Source of the DNA: Streptomyces roseochromogenus subsp. oscitans DS 12.976 | Lineage (GTDB): Bacteria > Actinomycetota > Actinomycetes > Streptomycetales > Streptomycetaceae | Reading direction: 5' to 3' | Length of the DNA: 64,000 nucleotides | Assembly: GCF_000497445.1 (NCBI RefSeq) | Contig: NZ_CM002285.1 | Location: forward strand, 2,587,304-2,651,303 | In this document: positions 1 through 8,972 of the stretch, piece by piece | How the letters are laid out: each line of letters starts with the position of its first letter | How positions within the stretch are numbered: the stretch's first letter is position 1 | Notes under the pieces: model-generated | Seen by the model: only the letters and a program-made list of their open reading frames with translations | Databases searched by the model: none | What the model was told of the DNA's origin: nothing | Program-made: the position numbers and the translations under genes

Positions 1-1201
1 ATCCCTCGGTCTCGTGCGGCCGCAGCGCCTGCGCGAACCAGGCGGCCTGCTCACGTCCGATCAGCCCGTACTGGTCGTCGCGCCGATGACTGTAGGCCAT
101 GGACGAGTTCAACCCCGCGACCACGGTGCGCAGTTCGGGCACGGGAAAGAGGGTCCACGGCTGGTCACTGTCGAAGACGACGTCGAGGCCCTGGTACAGC
201 TCCTGGAACAGCCGGGCGAAGTGCCGCCACTTGGGCCAGTACGGCGGCCGGGGCGGCATCTCGTCGGCCTCGCAGGTGCTGAAGTAGGCCTGGCAGGCGG
301 CCTGGTTGACGTCCTGACCGCCGGGGACGAGGGCGACCCGGTGCGGTTCGAGTCCGAGCAGGGCCCGCAGCCCGGTGAGAAAGGAGAGGGCCTGCTCGAA
401 CTCGCGCCGGCTGCCGGAGGCGGTGAGATCCCCGGTGACGACGAGCAGATCGGGCGCGGGCGCCCCCGCGTCGGCCAGCTCGACCAGGTCGCCCCAGATC
501 GCGGCCTGCAGCTCGGCGGGGTCCTGCCCCCGTCCGAAGGCGGGCCCGGCGAGCTGGAGCACGGTGACTGCCTCCCGCTCCCGGACCTCCGCCGACACCC
601 GCGGATACGACGGCGCCGCAGCCGGTCTACGGCGCCCCGCCCACCCGGGCCCGCCGAGCGGCCGCCCGGGGCCAGGGGCGGAGGGCACGGCGGCAGCATG
701 CGGCACTGCCGGCCTCCCACCCGGATACTCCGGGCGGACGCTGGGCCGGGCCCGCCCGTCGAGTGCCTGCCGGACCCGGGCGAGCAGCAGCTCCCGGGCC
801 GCCGCCGGATCGGCGACCGGGACCAGATCGACGTATGTGATCGTGGCGAGCAGCCCCTCCACGGGGATGTCCTCGACCCGCACGGTGAGCAGCCGCCGCT
901 CGGGTGCGTCCGGGTCGGCGCGCAACGCGGCCTGCCACTCCATCCGCCCGTACCGGGAACGCTCGTAGTTCCGCGAGAGTACGGCGATGACGGCGGCGGA
1001 CTCGCTCACGCCGCGGTCCATGAAGTCGACGAAGTTCGTGCCCGGGACGAAGTCCCAGGCCTGCAGAACCGTACGGTACCCGGCCTCCTCCAGGGTCCAG
1101 GCGATCCAGGACGCCCAGCGTTCGTCGGCGGGTGAGTAGCTGATGAAGAAGTCCAATGGCCCGGTGTCGGTGTCCCCCGGGGTGTTCTGACGAGCCACCA
1201 T
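1..1201 (-). CDS. TIR domain protein fused to a degenerate metallophosphoesterase (C-terminus outside window)
   Basis: The reading frame opens at an ATG (complement of 1199-1201) and stays open to the left window edge, so about 400 residues are visible and the end is missing. Residues ~15-110 read as a TIR domain: LDFFISYSPADERW at the start of the fold and YGRMEW near residues 84-89, where the Glu sits as in the WCxxE catalytic motif of NAD-cleaving TIRs. After a Pro/Gly-rich linker a calcineurin-like phosphoesterase fold follows, with VVTGDLT (~residues 250-260) and VPGGQDVN (~292-300). The usual GNHD has become GGQD and the first DxH is not visible, so metal binding is probably lost. Inference: a prokaryotic immune or signalling TIR with a sensor-like pseudo-phosphatase. 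The missing C-terminus could carry further repeats or an NTPase. Confidence 0.8.
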   Translation of the reverse strand, partial: MVARQNTPGDTDTGPLDFFISYSPADERWASWIAWTLEEAGYRTVLQAWDFVPGTNFVDFMDRGVSESAAVIAVLSRNYERSRYGRMEWQAALRADPDAPERRLLTVRVEDIPVEGLLATITYVDLVPVADPAAARELLLARVRQALDGRARPSVRPEYPGGRPAVPHAAAVPSAPGPGRPLGGPGWAGRRRPAAAPSYPRVSAEVREREAVTVLQLAGPAFGRGQDPAELQAAIWGDLVELADAGAPAPDLLVVTGDLTASGSRREFEQALSFLTGLRALLGLEPHRVALVPGGQDVNQAACQAYFSTCEADEMPPRPPYWPKWRHFARLFQELYQGLDVVFDSDQPWTLFPVPELRTVVAGLNSSMAYSHRRDDQYGLIGREQAAWFAQALRPHETEG

Positions 1202-1302
1202 GTATCCATTGTGCCGTGAGAAGACAGGCCGATACCGGTCGTTTCCAGGCGTTCGACGGCGCGCAGGCCACAGGAGGGCACAACTGTGCGACCCTTCCAA
1301 CC

Positions 1303-2583
1303 GTGCGTGTCATATTGCGTCTGCATGTCCTCGACCGGGTGGCGATCGGTCTGCTGGCGACCGGACTGCTCTGTGTGGCCACGGGATTGCTGCCCACCGG
1401 TTCCGCTCACGACGCGATGACCCGCATCGCACCGCTCCTGGGCTTCCTGGGCACGGTGATCGTGCTGGCCGAACTGACCAGCAGGGCCGAGGTGTTCGAC
1501 GTGCTGGCGGCCCGGGTGGCGCGGGCGGGCCGGGGCAGTTATCCGCTCCTGTTCCTGCTCTGCGTGGCCTTCGCTTCCGTCACGACGATCGCCCTGAACC
1601 TGGACACGACGGCTGTCCTGCTGACCCCGGTGATGCTGGCGCTCGCCTCCCGGGTGGGCATCGCGCCGGTGCCGCTGGCGATGACCACGGTCTGGCTCGC
1701 CAACACGGCGAGCCTCCTCCTGCCCGTGTCCAACCTGACGAACCTGCTGGCCGCCAACCGCGTCGCGCTCTCCCCGCTGGGCCTGGCGGGCCGGATGTGG
1801 GCCCCGCAGCTCGCTGCGGTCGTCGTGACGATGGCTTGTTTGTGGCTGTTCTTCTGGCGGCGGGGCAGGCGTGGGGGGCCTGTTGTCGACGAGTCGGGCC
1901 TGATGACCGCCGTGCCGGTGTCGGGGCCCGGTGCGGCGCGCGCGGCGGACGTCCGCCCCGACGCGGCCGACCGCTACACACCGCCCGCCCGTCACCACCC
2001 CGCCGACCCGGTGCTCTTCCGCGCCTGCGCGCTCGCCTGCGCCGGCTTCCTGATCGCCATCCTGGTGGCCGACGTACCGCTGTGGATGGCCTCGGCGACG
2101 GCCGCGCTGGTCGCCGTGGCGGCCTTCGTCGTCCGCGACCGTTCCGCGCTCCGGCTGTCGCTCATCCCCTGGCGGCTGCTGGTGATGGTGCCTGGCATGT
2201 TCCTGGTGGTCGAGACGTTCGACGCGCACGGGCTGCACCATCTGCTCGCCTCGGCGGTCGGCCACGACGGCGGCACCCTGGGCATGTTCCGCGCGGCGGC
2301 GGTGGGCGGCGGCCTCTCCAACGCCCTCAACAACCTCCCCGTCTATCTCGCGGGTGAGGCGGCCGTGCCGGTGGGCAACCATGACCAGCTGCTCGCCCTC
2401 CTGATTGGCACCAACGCCGGGCCGGTGATCACCCCCTGGGCGTCCCTGGCGACCCTCCTCTGGTACGAGCGCTGCCTTGCGTACGGCGTACGGGTGCCGG
2501 TGGCGCGGCTGATGGGCACGGGCGCCGTGCTGGCGACGGCGGCGGTGGTCGCGGCGGTGGGGACGTTGGCGCTGACGCGCTGA
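1303..2583 (+). CDS. SLC13/ArsB-like membrane permease
   Basis: This 426-residue protein is almost entirely hydrophobic, with roughly ten membrane segments. The stretch LDTTAVLLTPVMLAL followed by WLANTASLLLPVSNLTNLL matches the conserved core of ArsB and SLC13-type permeases, which move arsenite or organic anions across the cytoplasmic membrane. A second such half appears near the C-terminus (SNALNNLPVYL, then GTNAGPVITPWASL), giving the inverted-repeat architecture of the ion-transporter superfamily. I chose GTG 1303 because the protein then begins just before the first membrane helix; 49 codons upstream in frame look non-coding. A AGGAGGG lies about 25 bases upstream, which is too far for a clean match, so the start is uncertain. 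No arsR or arsC is adjacent, so the substrate is not defined. Confidence 0.75.
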   Translation: MRVILRLHVLDRVAIGLLATGLLCVATGLLPTGSAHDAMTRIAPLLGFLGTVIVLAELTSRAEVFDVLAARVARAGRGSYPLLFLLCVAFASVTTIALNLDTTAVLLTPVMLALASRVGIAPVPLAMTTVWLANTASLLLPVSNLTNLLAANRVALSPLGLAGRMWAPQLAAVVVTMACLWLFFWRRGRRGGPVVDESGLMTAVPVSGPGAARAADVRPDAADRYTPPARHHPADPVLFRACALACAGFLIAILVADVPLWMASATAALVAVAAFVVRDRSALRLSLIPWRLLVMVPGMFLVVETFDAHGLHHLLASAVGHDGGTLGMFRAAAVGGGLSNALNNLPVYLAGEAAVPVGNHDQLLALLIGTNAGPVITPWASLATLLWYERCLAYGVRVPVARLMGTGAVLATAAVVAAVGTLALTR

Positions 2584-2634
2584 GCCGTGTCGCCGTCGCC
2601 TGCCCTCTGACCGCCACCGCCTGCCGGCCCGGTG

Positions 2635-3921
2635 TCAGGGCCGCCCCTGGAGGAGCATCTGCTGGAGTTCGGCGGTGCACATCATGTAGCCGTCCGGCGC
2701 CGGCAGGCGTTCCAGGTAGTAGGCGAGATCCGCACCCAGCGCGAACACCCGCACCGGGGTATCCGCGGCATGCGCCGACTCCACCACCCTGCGCATTCCG
2801 TCCAGGACGGCGGGGTGCCGGGTCTGGTAGGAGTCGGCGACCAGGTGGTTGGTCCGGTCCGCGGCGAGATAGAACTGCACCAGGTCCTTCGTACCGACGA
2901 ACAGTTCGCCGGCGCCTGCCGCACAGAGCGCCGCGGCGGCGTGCACCGCCGCGGGTGTCTCGACGAATGCCGACAAGGGCACGTCCCCCGGCACCTGCAG
3001 GTGCGTCCTGATCCGGGCGAACTCCCGCTCATCCGTGAGAAAGGGAACGGAGAGGTGCACGCGGCCCGCATCCGCACCGAGCCGCGCCCGCAGGGACCCG
3101 AGCACGGTGTGCAGCGCGTCCCGGTAGGCGGTCGAACCCAGGAGCCAGCGAGCGCCGTGCAGGCCCAGCTCGGGGTTCGGTTCGACCGGCACCGGGGCCA
3201 GCTCGGTGACGCCGGCCGCGTGGTCGGAGCGGAGGTCGAGGAGTCTCAGGACCAGTCGCTGGTCGGGCAGGAGTGCGTCGACGTAGCTGCACAGCCGGTC
3301 CGCGACGGACTGCCCGTAGACCGCGATCTCGGCGGGGCCGCCGGCCAAGGAGTCCAGCGGACGCAGGGCTGCCGCCAGGCAGAGGAACTCCTCCCGGATG
3401 AAGAAGCAGTCGACCCGCTCCGCGACGGGCCCGCACGAGTTGATGGTCCGGATGTCCTGCAGGTCCGCGATGACCGCACACGCCGAGCCGAGATCGGCCG
3501 GTCCGGGGCCCGGGGCCCACGACCCCGAAGCCTCGGCCCTCGCGTCGGCCCCGATGACGATCGTTCGGCTCTCCAGGTCCAGCGTCACGTCGCCGACCAG
3601 GTCGGCGAGATCCGCCTGGTCGACGCGGAGCACGGGAATTCCTCTGCCTCGGCAGAGCGACTGCATATGGCCGGTCAGCCCACCCGAGCCGCAGACGACG
3701 GCCCGCGCCGTCACGATCGCCTCGTACAGACCCACGTCGAGGCCAGGGGCGACGAGGATGGATCCCTCGCGTGGACTTCTGGTGCGGTTGCAGGTGCCGC
3801 GCAGCACACTCTGTGCCCCGCCGGCCAGCAGGAACCCTTGAATCCGTCGCCCGTTCACCTGGTACTCCAGTGCGGTTTCGTGCCCTGACCAGCAGTCTGG
3901 CAGCTGCCATGGCGCTCGCAT
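2635..3921 (-). CDS. PEP-utilising enzyme-like protein (swivel domain plus TIM barrel, EI-like)
   Basis: A 428-residue protein with two parts. Residues ~50-125 are a PEP-utiliser swivel domain in which GGLTGHM keeps the phospho-accepting His (His85), like GGxTSHAA of enzyme I and PPDK. Residues ~200-425 are a PEP-utilisers C-terminal barrel: RLLDLRSD (226-233), NPELGLHGAR (249-258), VETPAA (320-325), GTKDLVQF (343-350) and AADRTN (353-358). Several positions are altered compared with enzyme I: His for the first Arg of the NPxLGxRGxR motif, Lys for Asn in GTND, and no Cys in the terminal CGE region. No HPr-binding helical domain and no ATP-grasp domain are present, so it is neither a standard EI nor a PEP synthase. 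It lies 39 bp downstream of a flavoprotein gene on the same strand, probably co-transcribed. No strong ribosome site precedes the ATG at 3921. Confidence 0.7.
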   Translation of the reverse strand: MRAPWQLPDCWSGHETALEYQVNGRRIQGFLLAGGAQSVLRGTCNRTRSPREGSILVAPGLDVGLYEAIVTARAVVCGSGGLTGHMQSLCRGRGIPVLRVDQADLADLVGDVTLDLESRTIVIGADARAEASGSWAPGPGPADLGSACAVIADLQDIRTINSCGPVAERVDCFFIREEFLCLAAALRPLDSLAGGPAEIAVYGQSVADRLCSYVDALLPDQRLVLRLLDLRSDHAAGVTELAPVPVEPNPELGLHGARWLLGSTAYRDALHTVLGSLRARLGADAGRVHLSVPFLTDEREFARIRTHLQVPGDVPLSAFVETPAAVHAAAALCAAGAGELFVGTKDLVQFYLAADRTNHLVADSYQTRHPAVLDGMRRVVESAHAADTPVRVFALGADLAYYLERLPAPDGYMMCTAELQQMLLQGRP

Positions 3922-3960
3922 GGAAGACAGCGGCGAGCAAATGGCGGATTTCTGGGACTG

Positions 3961-5880
3961 TCAGTCCCTCAGATCTTCGGCGTTCGCGGTCCCCGGTTCG
4001 TCCGCTATCCCCAGCTGTCGACGCAGTTGGAGTGGTGTCACGGAGACATCGGTGAGCCGCCCGACGGCCGCCCGGTTGACGACCACCCTCATCAGCCGGT
4101 CGCGCCGGAAGGCATCCTTCGCAAGAGCCGGAAGGTCCGGAAGTCCGCCCATGGCCCGAATGCAGGCGTCCACTCGGGAATCGAGCAGTTCCCGCCCACG
4201 TCGCGCCCGCGTGGCCAGCCTCCTCACCTCCAGAAGTACCGCCTCCTCGAATCCACCCCGCCCGGCATCCTCCATATCGCCGGCGCCGCCGTGGAATTGG
4301 GCCAAGTCCTGGGCCAGCCCGTCTTCCCGCAGTTCCAGCTCCGCGACGACGCGCGCGGCGACCGCGATCGACTGGTTCTTGATGGAAGCGAGATTGAAGG
4401 CGAACGCACCGGTCCGGCCGTTCCGCACGAGTTCGTCACCCTCTCTCGGCACACCGACCGCGGAGATCGGGCCGACCGGCTCCCCGTCGGGGCCCAGGAG
4501 TGTCCCCTGTGCGTCGACCTCCAAGCCGCGCCCGGTGCGCTCATGGGGTACCGCGATCCCCTTCCGGAGGAGATTGCGCCAGAGCGGCCGGCCGACCCTG
4601 CTGTAGTCCCACTCCCTGCCGAAGTGGGACACCACCAGGTCGGCCTCGATGGACTGTCTCCGCTCCGCGGTCGCGACCGAGACGACCAGCCGACTCGACT
4701 CCACCGGAGTGACCCTCTCCACGGCTCCGACGACCAGCTTCACCGGCCCGTCCGCTGGGTGCATCGCGCGCTCGATGACCGCCATCGTGTACTCCACCAC
4801 GCCGACCCGGAACGCGGCTATCGCGGTACTGAACTCGTCCAGCAGGAGCCGTAGTTCCGCCGAGGGAATCCGCTCGATGACCTCGGGAAGATACGGCTCC
4901 CACGCTTTGGCCACCCGCTCCGCGATCACCGACGGGTGAACTCCGGGGTGCTCCCGGGCGACCGTCGAGCACGCCGCCTCCCACTCGGACCGGACCCGGG
5001 CGACGAACTCCTCCCGATTCCGGTACGGCTCCAGCAGCGCTCTCGGGCAGGGCAGTCGTAACACTCCGTGCTCATGACCGGCCGGGTACGTCCGGAACAT
5101 CGTCCCGGTCCTGGAGATCAGATGGATCCTCCCGGTGTGCCCCTGGCGCAGCAGAAGCCCCGCCGAGTCGTACGCGCTCAGCACGGATCCGACGACCGCG
5201 ACGGTCGCTTCGGACGGGAGCGTCACGAGCTTGCGCACGCCGGCCTCGGAGAACGGATTCCGCACGAAGGACGGGTGCGTGAGCACCTCGGCGGCGTAGG
5301 GCGGTTCCCTGAGTTCGAGACCGGTCGCGAGTACGACGTGATCGGCGGACAGCGCGGACAGCAGGGTCGGTTCCGCCCCTGGCCCGGTCCCGAAGCCGCT
5401 CGCGGACAGCCGGCAGACCGTCACATCGACTCCCGCTGGGCGTACGTCCATGTCGACCGCCTCGCCGTCCCATTCGACGAGTACGACGCCGGGACAGGCT
5501 TCCCGCCGGGCCTCGGCCAGCCGCTCGATCAGGTAGTCCTGGAAGATCCTCCTCGGCGCCGGGCCCTGCTCCACGAACTCGTGCTCGGCCCACTGCGCCG
5601 GCCAGTCCCGGCGGTCCGCCTCCAGGTTGGCCCAGCGGACGAAGTCGAGAACGTCCTCCCGGAACAGCGACATCCGACCGGCCTGGATGTTGAACACATG
5701 GTCCCAGGGGTTCCCCTCCCGGTGGTAGGCGACGCCGGCGGACCGGTAGTCGGGACGCTTCTCGAGAAGGACGACCTCAAGCGGTCTGCGGGCGAAGCGG
5801 AGCAGTCGGATCGCCGTGGCGGTGCCGGCCAGTCCCGCCCCGACTATCAGCACCCTTGGGCACGCGCGTGTTCGGCTCAT
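3961..5880 (-). CDS. Large FAD/NAD(P)-binding protein (NAD_binding_9 type)
   Basis: A 639-residue predicted cytoplasmic flavoprotein. The N-terminus VLIVGAGLAGTATAIRLL is a Rossmann dinucleotide motif, and VFNIQAGRMSLF with an FxxYL helix later (RRIFQDYLIERL) follows the pattern of the NAD_binding_9 family of FAD-dependent oxidoreductases. About 130 C-terminal residues rich in charged helices extend beyond the usual fold. ATG 5880 is preceded by GGGGAGG at good spacing. The gene is upstream of the PEP-utiliser-like gene with a 39-bp gap, suggesting a two-gene unit. A shorter relative of the same flavoprotein family occurs in the cluster at 18988-20490. The substrate is unknown; an N- or C-hydroxylation or oxidation role is inference. 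Confidence 0.75.
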   Translation of the reverse strand: MSRTRACPRVLIVGAGLAGTATAIRLLRFARRPLEVVLLEKRPDYRSAGVAYHREGNPWDHVFNIQAGRMSLFREDVLDFVRWANLEADRRDWPAQWAEHEFVEQGPAPRRIFQDYLIERLAEARREACPGVVLVEWDGEAVDMDVRPAGVDVTVCRLSASGFGTGPGAEPTLLSALSADHVVLATGLELREPPYAAEVLTHPSFVRNPFSEAGVRKLVTLPSEATVAVVGSVLSAYDSAGLLLRQGHTGRIHLISRTGTMFRTYPAGHEHGVLRLPCPRALLEPYRNREEFVARVRSEWEAACSTVAREHPGVHPSVIAERVAKAWEPYLPEVIERIPSAELRLLLDEFSTAIAAFRVGVVEYTMAVIERAMHPADGPVKLVVGAVERVTPVESSRLVVSVATAERRQSIEADLVVSHFGREWDYSRVGRPLWRNLLRKGIAVPHERTGRGLEVDAQGTLLGPDGEPVGPISAVGVPREGDELVRNGRTGAFAFNLASIKNQSIAVAARVVAELELREDGLAQDLAQFHGGAGDMEDAGRGGFEEAVLLEVRRLATRARRGRELLDSRVDACIRAMGGLPDLPALAKDAFRRDRLMRVVVNRAAVGRLTDVSVTPLQLRRQLGIADEPGTANAEDLRD

Positions 5881-6330
5881 GACAGAGCCTCCCCTTCAGC
5901 GATGGGAACCCGACTCTGCTGTCTCACGCCGGGCGGAGGTCTGTCCAGTCCGCAGGAGCGGAGCCGCTCCGCTCAGCTGCGACACGGTCCGCCGGGCTGC
6001 TGCTCAGCTGCGCCCTGCCTGTGCAGGCGCTGGCTTGTTTCGTCCGAGCGGGTCCCGGTCATTGTGTCCCGCGGCGGCGTGGAGCCCCGGGGTGTTACGG
6101 CTGGGGTGCATGTGGCACTACAGGGCGCATGGTGCTGCTACGCAGAGTTCGCATGGTGCCCGTGTGGCAGATGATTCAGCTGATGCGGAGCTCGTCGAGT
6201 GTCCGCGTGGCAGAGAACGATCTTCGCGCCCCGGGTCCACCTTTCACCGCGGTTCGGGTCCGGTCCAGCCTTGTCCGGCACGGCCGGGCTCAGCCCGGCA
6301 CATTCCTTGAACTCTGGAGGAGACAGGAAA
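5881..6330. other. Intergenic region between divergent flavoprotein and decarboxylase genes
   Basis: No gene with convincing codon structure is visible in these 450 bases. The region must carry the promoters for the divergent genes at 5880 and 6331. The only clear signal is the ribosome site GGAGGAGA at 6317-6324, just ahead of GTG 6331. Confidence 0.5.
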
Positions 6331-7554
6331 GTGACCCAGGGCACTGAACCGTTCTCAAAGAACATCGACGAGTTCCTCGCCAAAATCAGGGACTGGTACA
6401 AGAACGACCACGAGCAGTTCAAGACCAAGTACGAGATGGCGATCCAGGGCTTAAAGCCGTACCCGGACGGCACGCCGGATGACGTGACGTACCCCTGGAA
6501 GAGCGGTATCGAGTGTCTGTGTGGGTTCTTCCGCGATTGGTACAGCTGGGAGCCGCATGTCCGCAACGGGCTGGAGTACATAGAGAAGTTCAGCTGGCTC
6601 AGCTACAACAACAAGGCCGGCTTGGACTTCGTACTCTCCGGCCCGGGCCGCGAGATGACCGCCGACTTCACGCATCTGCAAGGCTTGCAGATGGACGGGA
6701 AGATCGAAGAAGAAAAGAACAGTGGAAGCACCTCATCGAGACGTGGATCAAAGAACTCGGTCCTAAGCGCATGGATGAGTACAAGATCGAGGACTGGCAG
6801 ACCTTCAACGAGTTCTTCGTCCGGGAGATCAAGGAGGACAGGCGGCCGGTCGATGCCAAGGACGAGATCGACGTCGTGGTCGCCCCGGCCGACTGCGTCA
6901 TCAACATGATCGTCGATGACCTGACCGCGACCACGCAGATCCCGGTCAAGACGGTCTCCATGAACATCAACCAGCTGCTCGCCAACTCCGAGTACCGCCA
7001 AGTTCATCGGCGGTACGGCGGTGTCGTGCATCCTGATGCCCGACCGATACCACTGGTACCACGCGCCGATCGCGGGCGAGGTGGTGGAGGCCTGCGAGGA
7101 CGTCGACGGCGCGTACTACGGGTTCCGGAGCCTCCCTGACCTGCTCGACAAGGGAAACGTCGGCTACGGCTACGACTACTCGGACTTCGAGAAGTTCCGC
7201 CGGGGATACCTCATCATCAAGACGACGTATCTGAATGCCTCCGGAGGGCCGGACGGAGAAGGATTCGTCGGAATGGTGCCCGTCGGCCTCAACTCGATCG
7301 CCTCCGTGAACTTCCTGGACAAGTTCAAGCCACCGCTCCAGGACCACGTCATGGTGGAGAAAGGGGAAAGGATCGGCAACTTCAAGTACGGCGGCTCGCT
7401 CAACATCCTGCTGTTCGAAAAGGACCGGTTCCCCGCGCTGCAACTGCTCCAGGGGCAGCGCATCGGGGTCCGGGAGCAGACGGACAGGACGGCCAAGCTG
7501 TTCCGCGGCGCCGACTTCAGGCGGTCCCGGCGGCACGGTCGTATGGCTCCCTGA
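6331..7554 (+). pseudogene. PSD-family decarboxylase with PSDC-like N-terminus, split by two compensating single-base frameshifts
   Basis: Starting at GTG 6331 behind GGAGGAGA, the protein reads well to IEEEK, then shifts frame in the A-rich run near 6711-6717 (one base missing) and continues as EQWKHLIETWIKELGPKR. A second shift at 6995-6996 (one extra C) restores the original frame in KFIGGTAVSCILMPDRYHWYH. Read through both shifts it would be about 407 residues. The C-terminal half is a phosphatidylserine decarboxylase fold with the self-processing GGS in FKYGGSLNILLFEKD. The N-terminal ~125 residues resemble the PSDC domain that, as I recall, precedes PSD in fungal relatives such as the tryptophan decarboxylase PsiD. 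Amino-acid decarboxylation is therefore as likely as phospholipid synthesis. The S10 peptidase gene follows by 26 bp. The shifts may be real inactivation or sequencing errors. Confidence 0.75.
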
Positions 7555-7580
7555 CCCTGCTGCCGAACGGAAGGTGAGCC

Positions 7581-8972
7581 ATGTCGGACGACCTTGTCGC
7601 CTCGATTCCGGCGAACGTCCTCAACACCCAGCGCATCGACTTCTCCACCGATGGCACCAAGAAGGTGCGCTCCTACGCCGGTCACGTGCACATCGACAGC
7701 ACAGAGCATCCGAACACCAGGAACCATCTCTTCTACTGGTTCTTCGAGAGCCAGACCTGCAACCCCGAGGTCGCGGTCTGCGACCAGCAGGAGCTGATCA
7801 GCCGGACGCCGCTGCTGATCTGGCTCAACGGCGGACCCGGCGCCTCCTCGCTCCTCGGCCTGTTCCTGGAGAACGGGCCGCTGTCCATCGGCGACGATGC
7901 CATCGGGACGATATCGGTGAGCGCCGGCTCCTGGAACCAGGAAGCGCATGTTGTCTACTGGGACCAGCCCATCGGCACGGGATACAGCTACTCCGACACC
8001 GGCGAGTGCGTCCACAGCGAGACCGCCCTCGGCGAGATGTTCTGGAGGAGCCTCCAGGAGTTCTTCAGCCTGCACCCCGAGTACGCGCAGTGCCCGCTGT
8101 ACGTCTGCGGTGAGAGCTACGCCGGCAAGTACGTCCCGGCGATCGCCCTGGAGATCGACAAGCAGAACGGCCAGGTCCCGGCCGAGCAACGCATCAACCT
8201 GAAGGGCATCGCCGTCGGCAACGGCTGGATCAAGCCCGAACTGTCCCTGCGCGTCCTGATCGACTACGCCTATACGACCGGGTTCATCGGCATGGGCCAG
8301 AAGGACTCCCTCGACAAGTCCTACGCCGAGTTCCAGGACGCCCTTCACAAGCAGGAGATGGAGCAGGCCACCAAGCTGGGCAACGCCCTGGTGACCGCGA
8401 CCGGTATGTACGGGGGCCACTTCGACGTCTACGACGTACGGCGCTGGGACGACCTGCCCATGGGGGCGCTGAACGCCTACCTGAACAGCGAGGCCGTAAA
8501 GGCCTCACTCCACATTCCCGCGAACGTCGCCTGGCAGAGCGCCGACGACAACGGCCCGGTGGCCGAGGCCCTGGTGCAGGACAACATGGCCGACGGCTCC
8601 TGGCGGTACAGGGACGTCATCGACAAGGGATACAAGACCCTGCTCTACACCGGGAACTTCGACACCGCCTGCGGGTACCGGAGCACGGAAGAGATCCTGG
8701 ACGACCTCATGAGACAAAAGGGCGAGCACGAGCACGCCCAGTGGCGCAACGCGCCCCGCGTCGTATGGACTCAGGCACAGGGCAACCCGAAGGGTTTCGT
8801 CCGCAGTCTCGGGAACCTGACGCAGGTCAGCGTGCCCGACTCCGGACACCAAGTACCGGCATTTCAGCCGCAGATCTGCCGGGAGATGCTCTACAACTGG
8901 CTCCTCGACCGTCCCTTCCCCGGCTACGACCCGCAGCAGCCGGCGAAGCCCCGTAACGGCGGCACCGGCTAG
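7581..8972 (+). CDS. S10 family serine carboxypeptidase
   Basis: A 463-residue protein with all hallmarks of peptidase family S10 (carboxypeptidase Y type). LNGGPGAS at 82-89 supplies the oxyanion hole, GESYAGKYVP places nucleophile Ser179, YTGNFDTACG gives Asp361 and DSGHQVPAF gives His423. The full triad is present, so the enzyme is probably active, removing C-terminal residues or acting as an acyltransferase like plant SCPL proteins. No signal peptide is visible, unlike vacuolar or secreted eukaryotic members, so it probably acts in the cytoplasm. A GGAAGGTGAGCC ribosome site precedes ATG 7581. It forms a two-gene unit with the PSD-family decarboxylase gene. S10 enzymes are mostly eukaryotic and uncommon in bacteria. 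Confidence 0.92.
   Translation: MSDDLVASIPANVLNTQRIDFSTDGTKKVRSYAGHVHIDSTEHPNTRNHLFYWFFESQTCNPEVAVCDQQELISRTPLLIWLNGGPGASSLLGLFLENGPLSIGDDAIGTISVSAGSWNQEAHVVYWDQPIGTGYSYSDTGECVHSETALGEMFWRSLQEFFSLHPEYAQCPLYVCGESYAGKYVPAIALEIDKQNGQVPAEQRINLKGIAVGNGWIKPELSLRVLIDYAYTTGFIGMGQKDSLDKSYAEFQDALHKQEMEQATKLGNALVTATGMYGGHFDVYDVRRWDDLPMGALNAYLNSEAVKASLHIPANVAWQSADDNGPVAEALVQDNMADGSWRYRDVIDKGYKTLLYTGNFDTACGYRSTEEILDDLMRQKGEHEHAQWRNAPRVVWTQAQGNPKGFVRSLGNLTQVSVPDSGHQVPAFQPQICREMLYNWLLDRPFPGYDPQQPAKPRNGGTG

Noticed and set aside
1006..2382. A 458-codon minus-strand frame opposite the permease gene
   Set aside because: Shadow of the SLC13-like gene; the real minus-strand gene (TIR) starts at 1201 in another frame.
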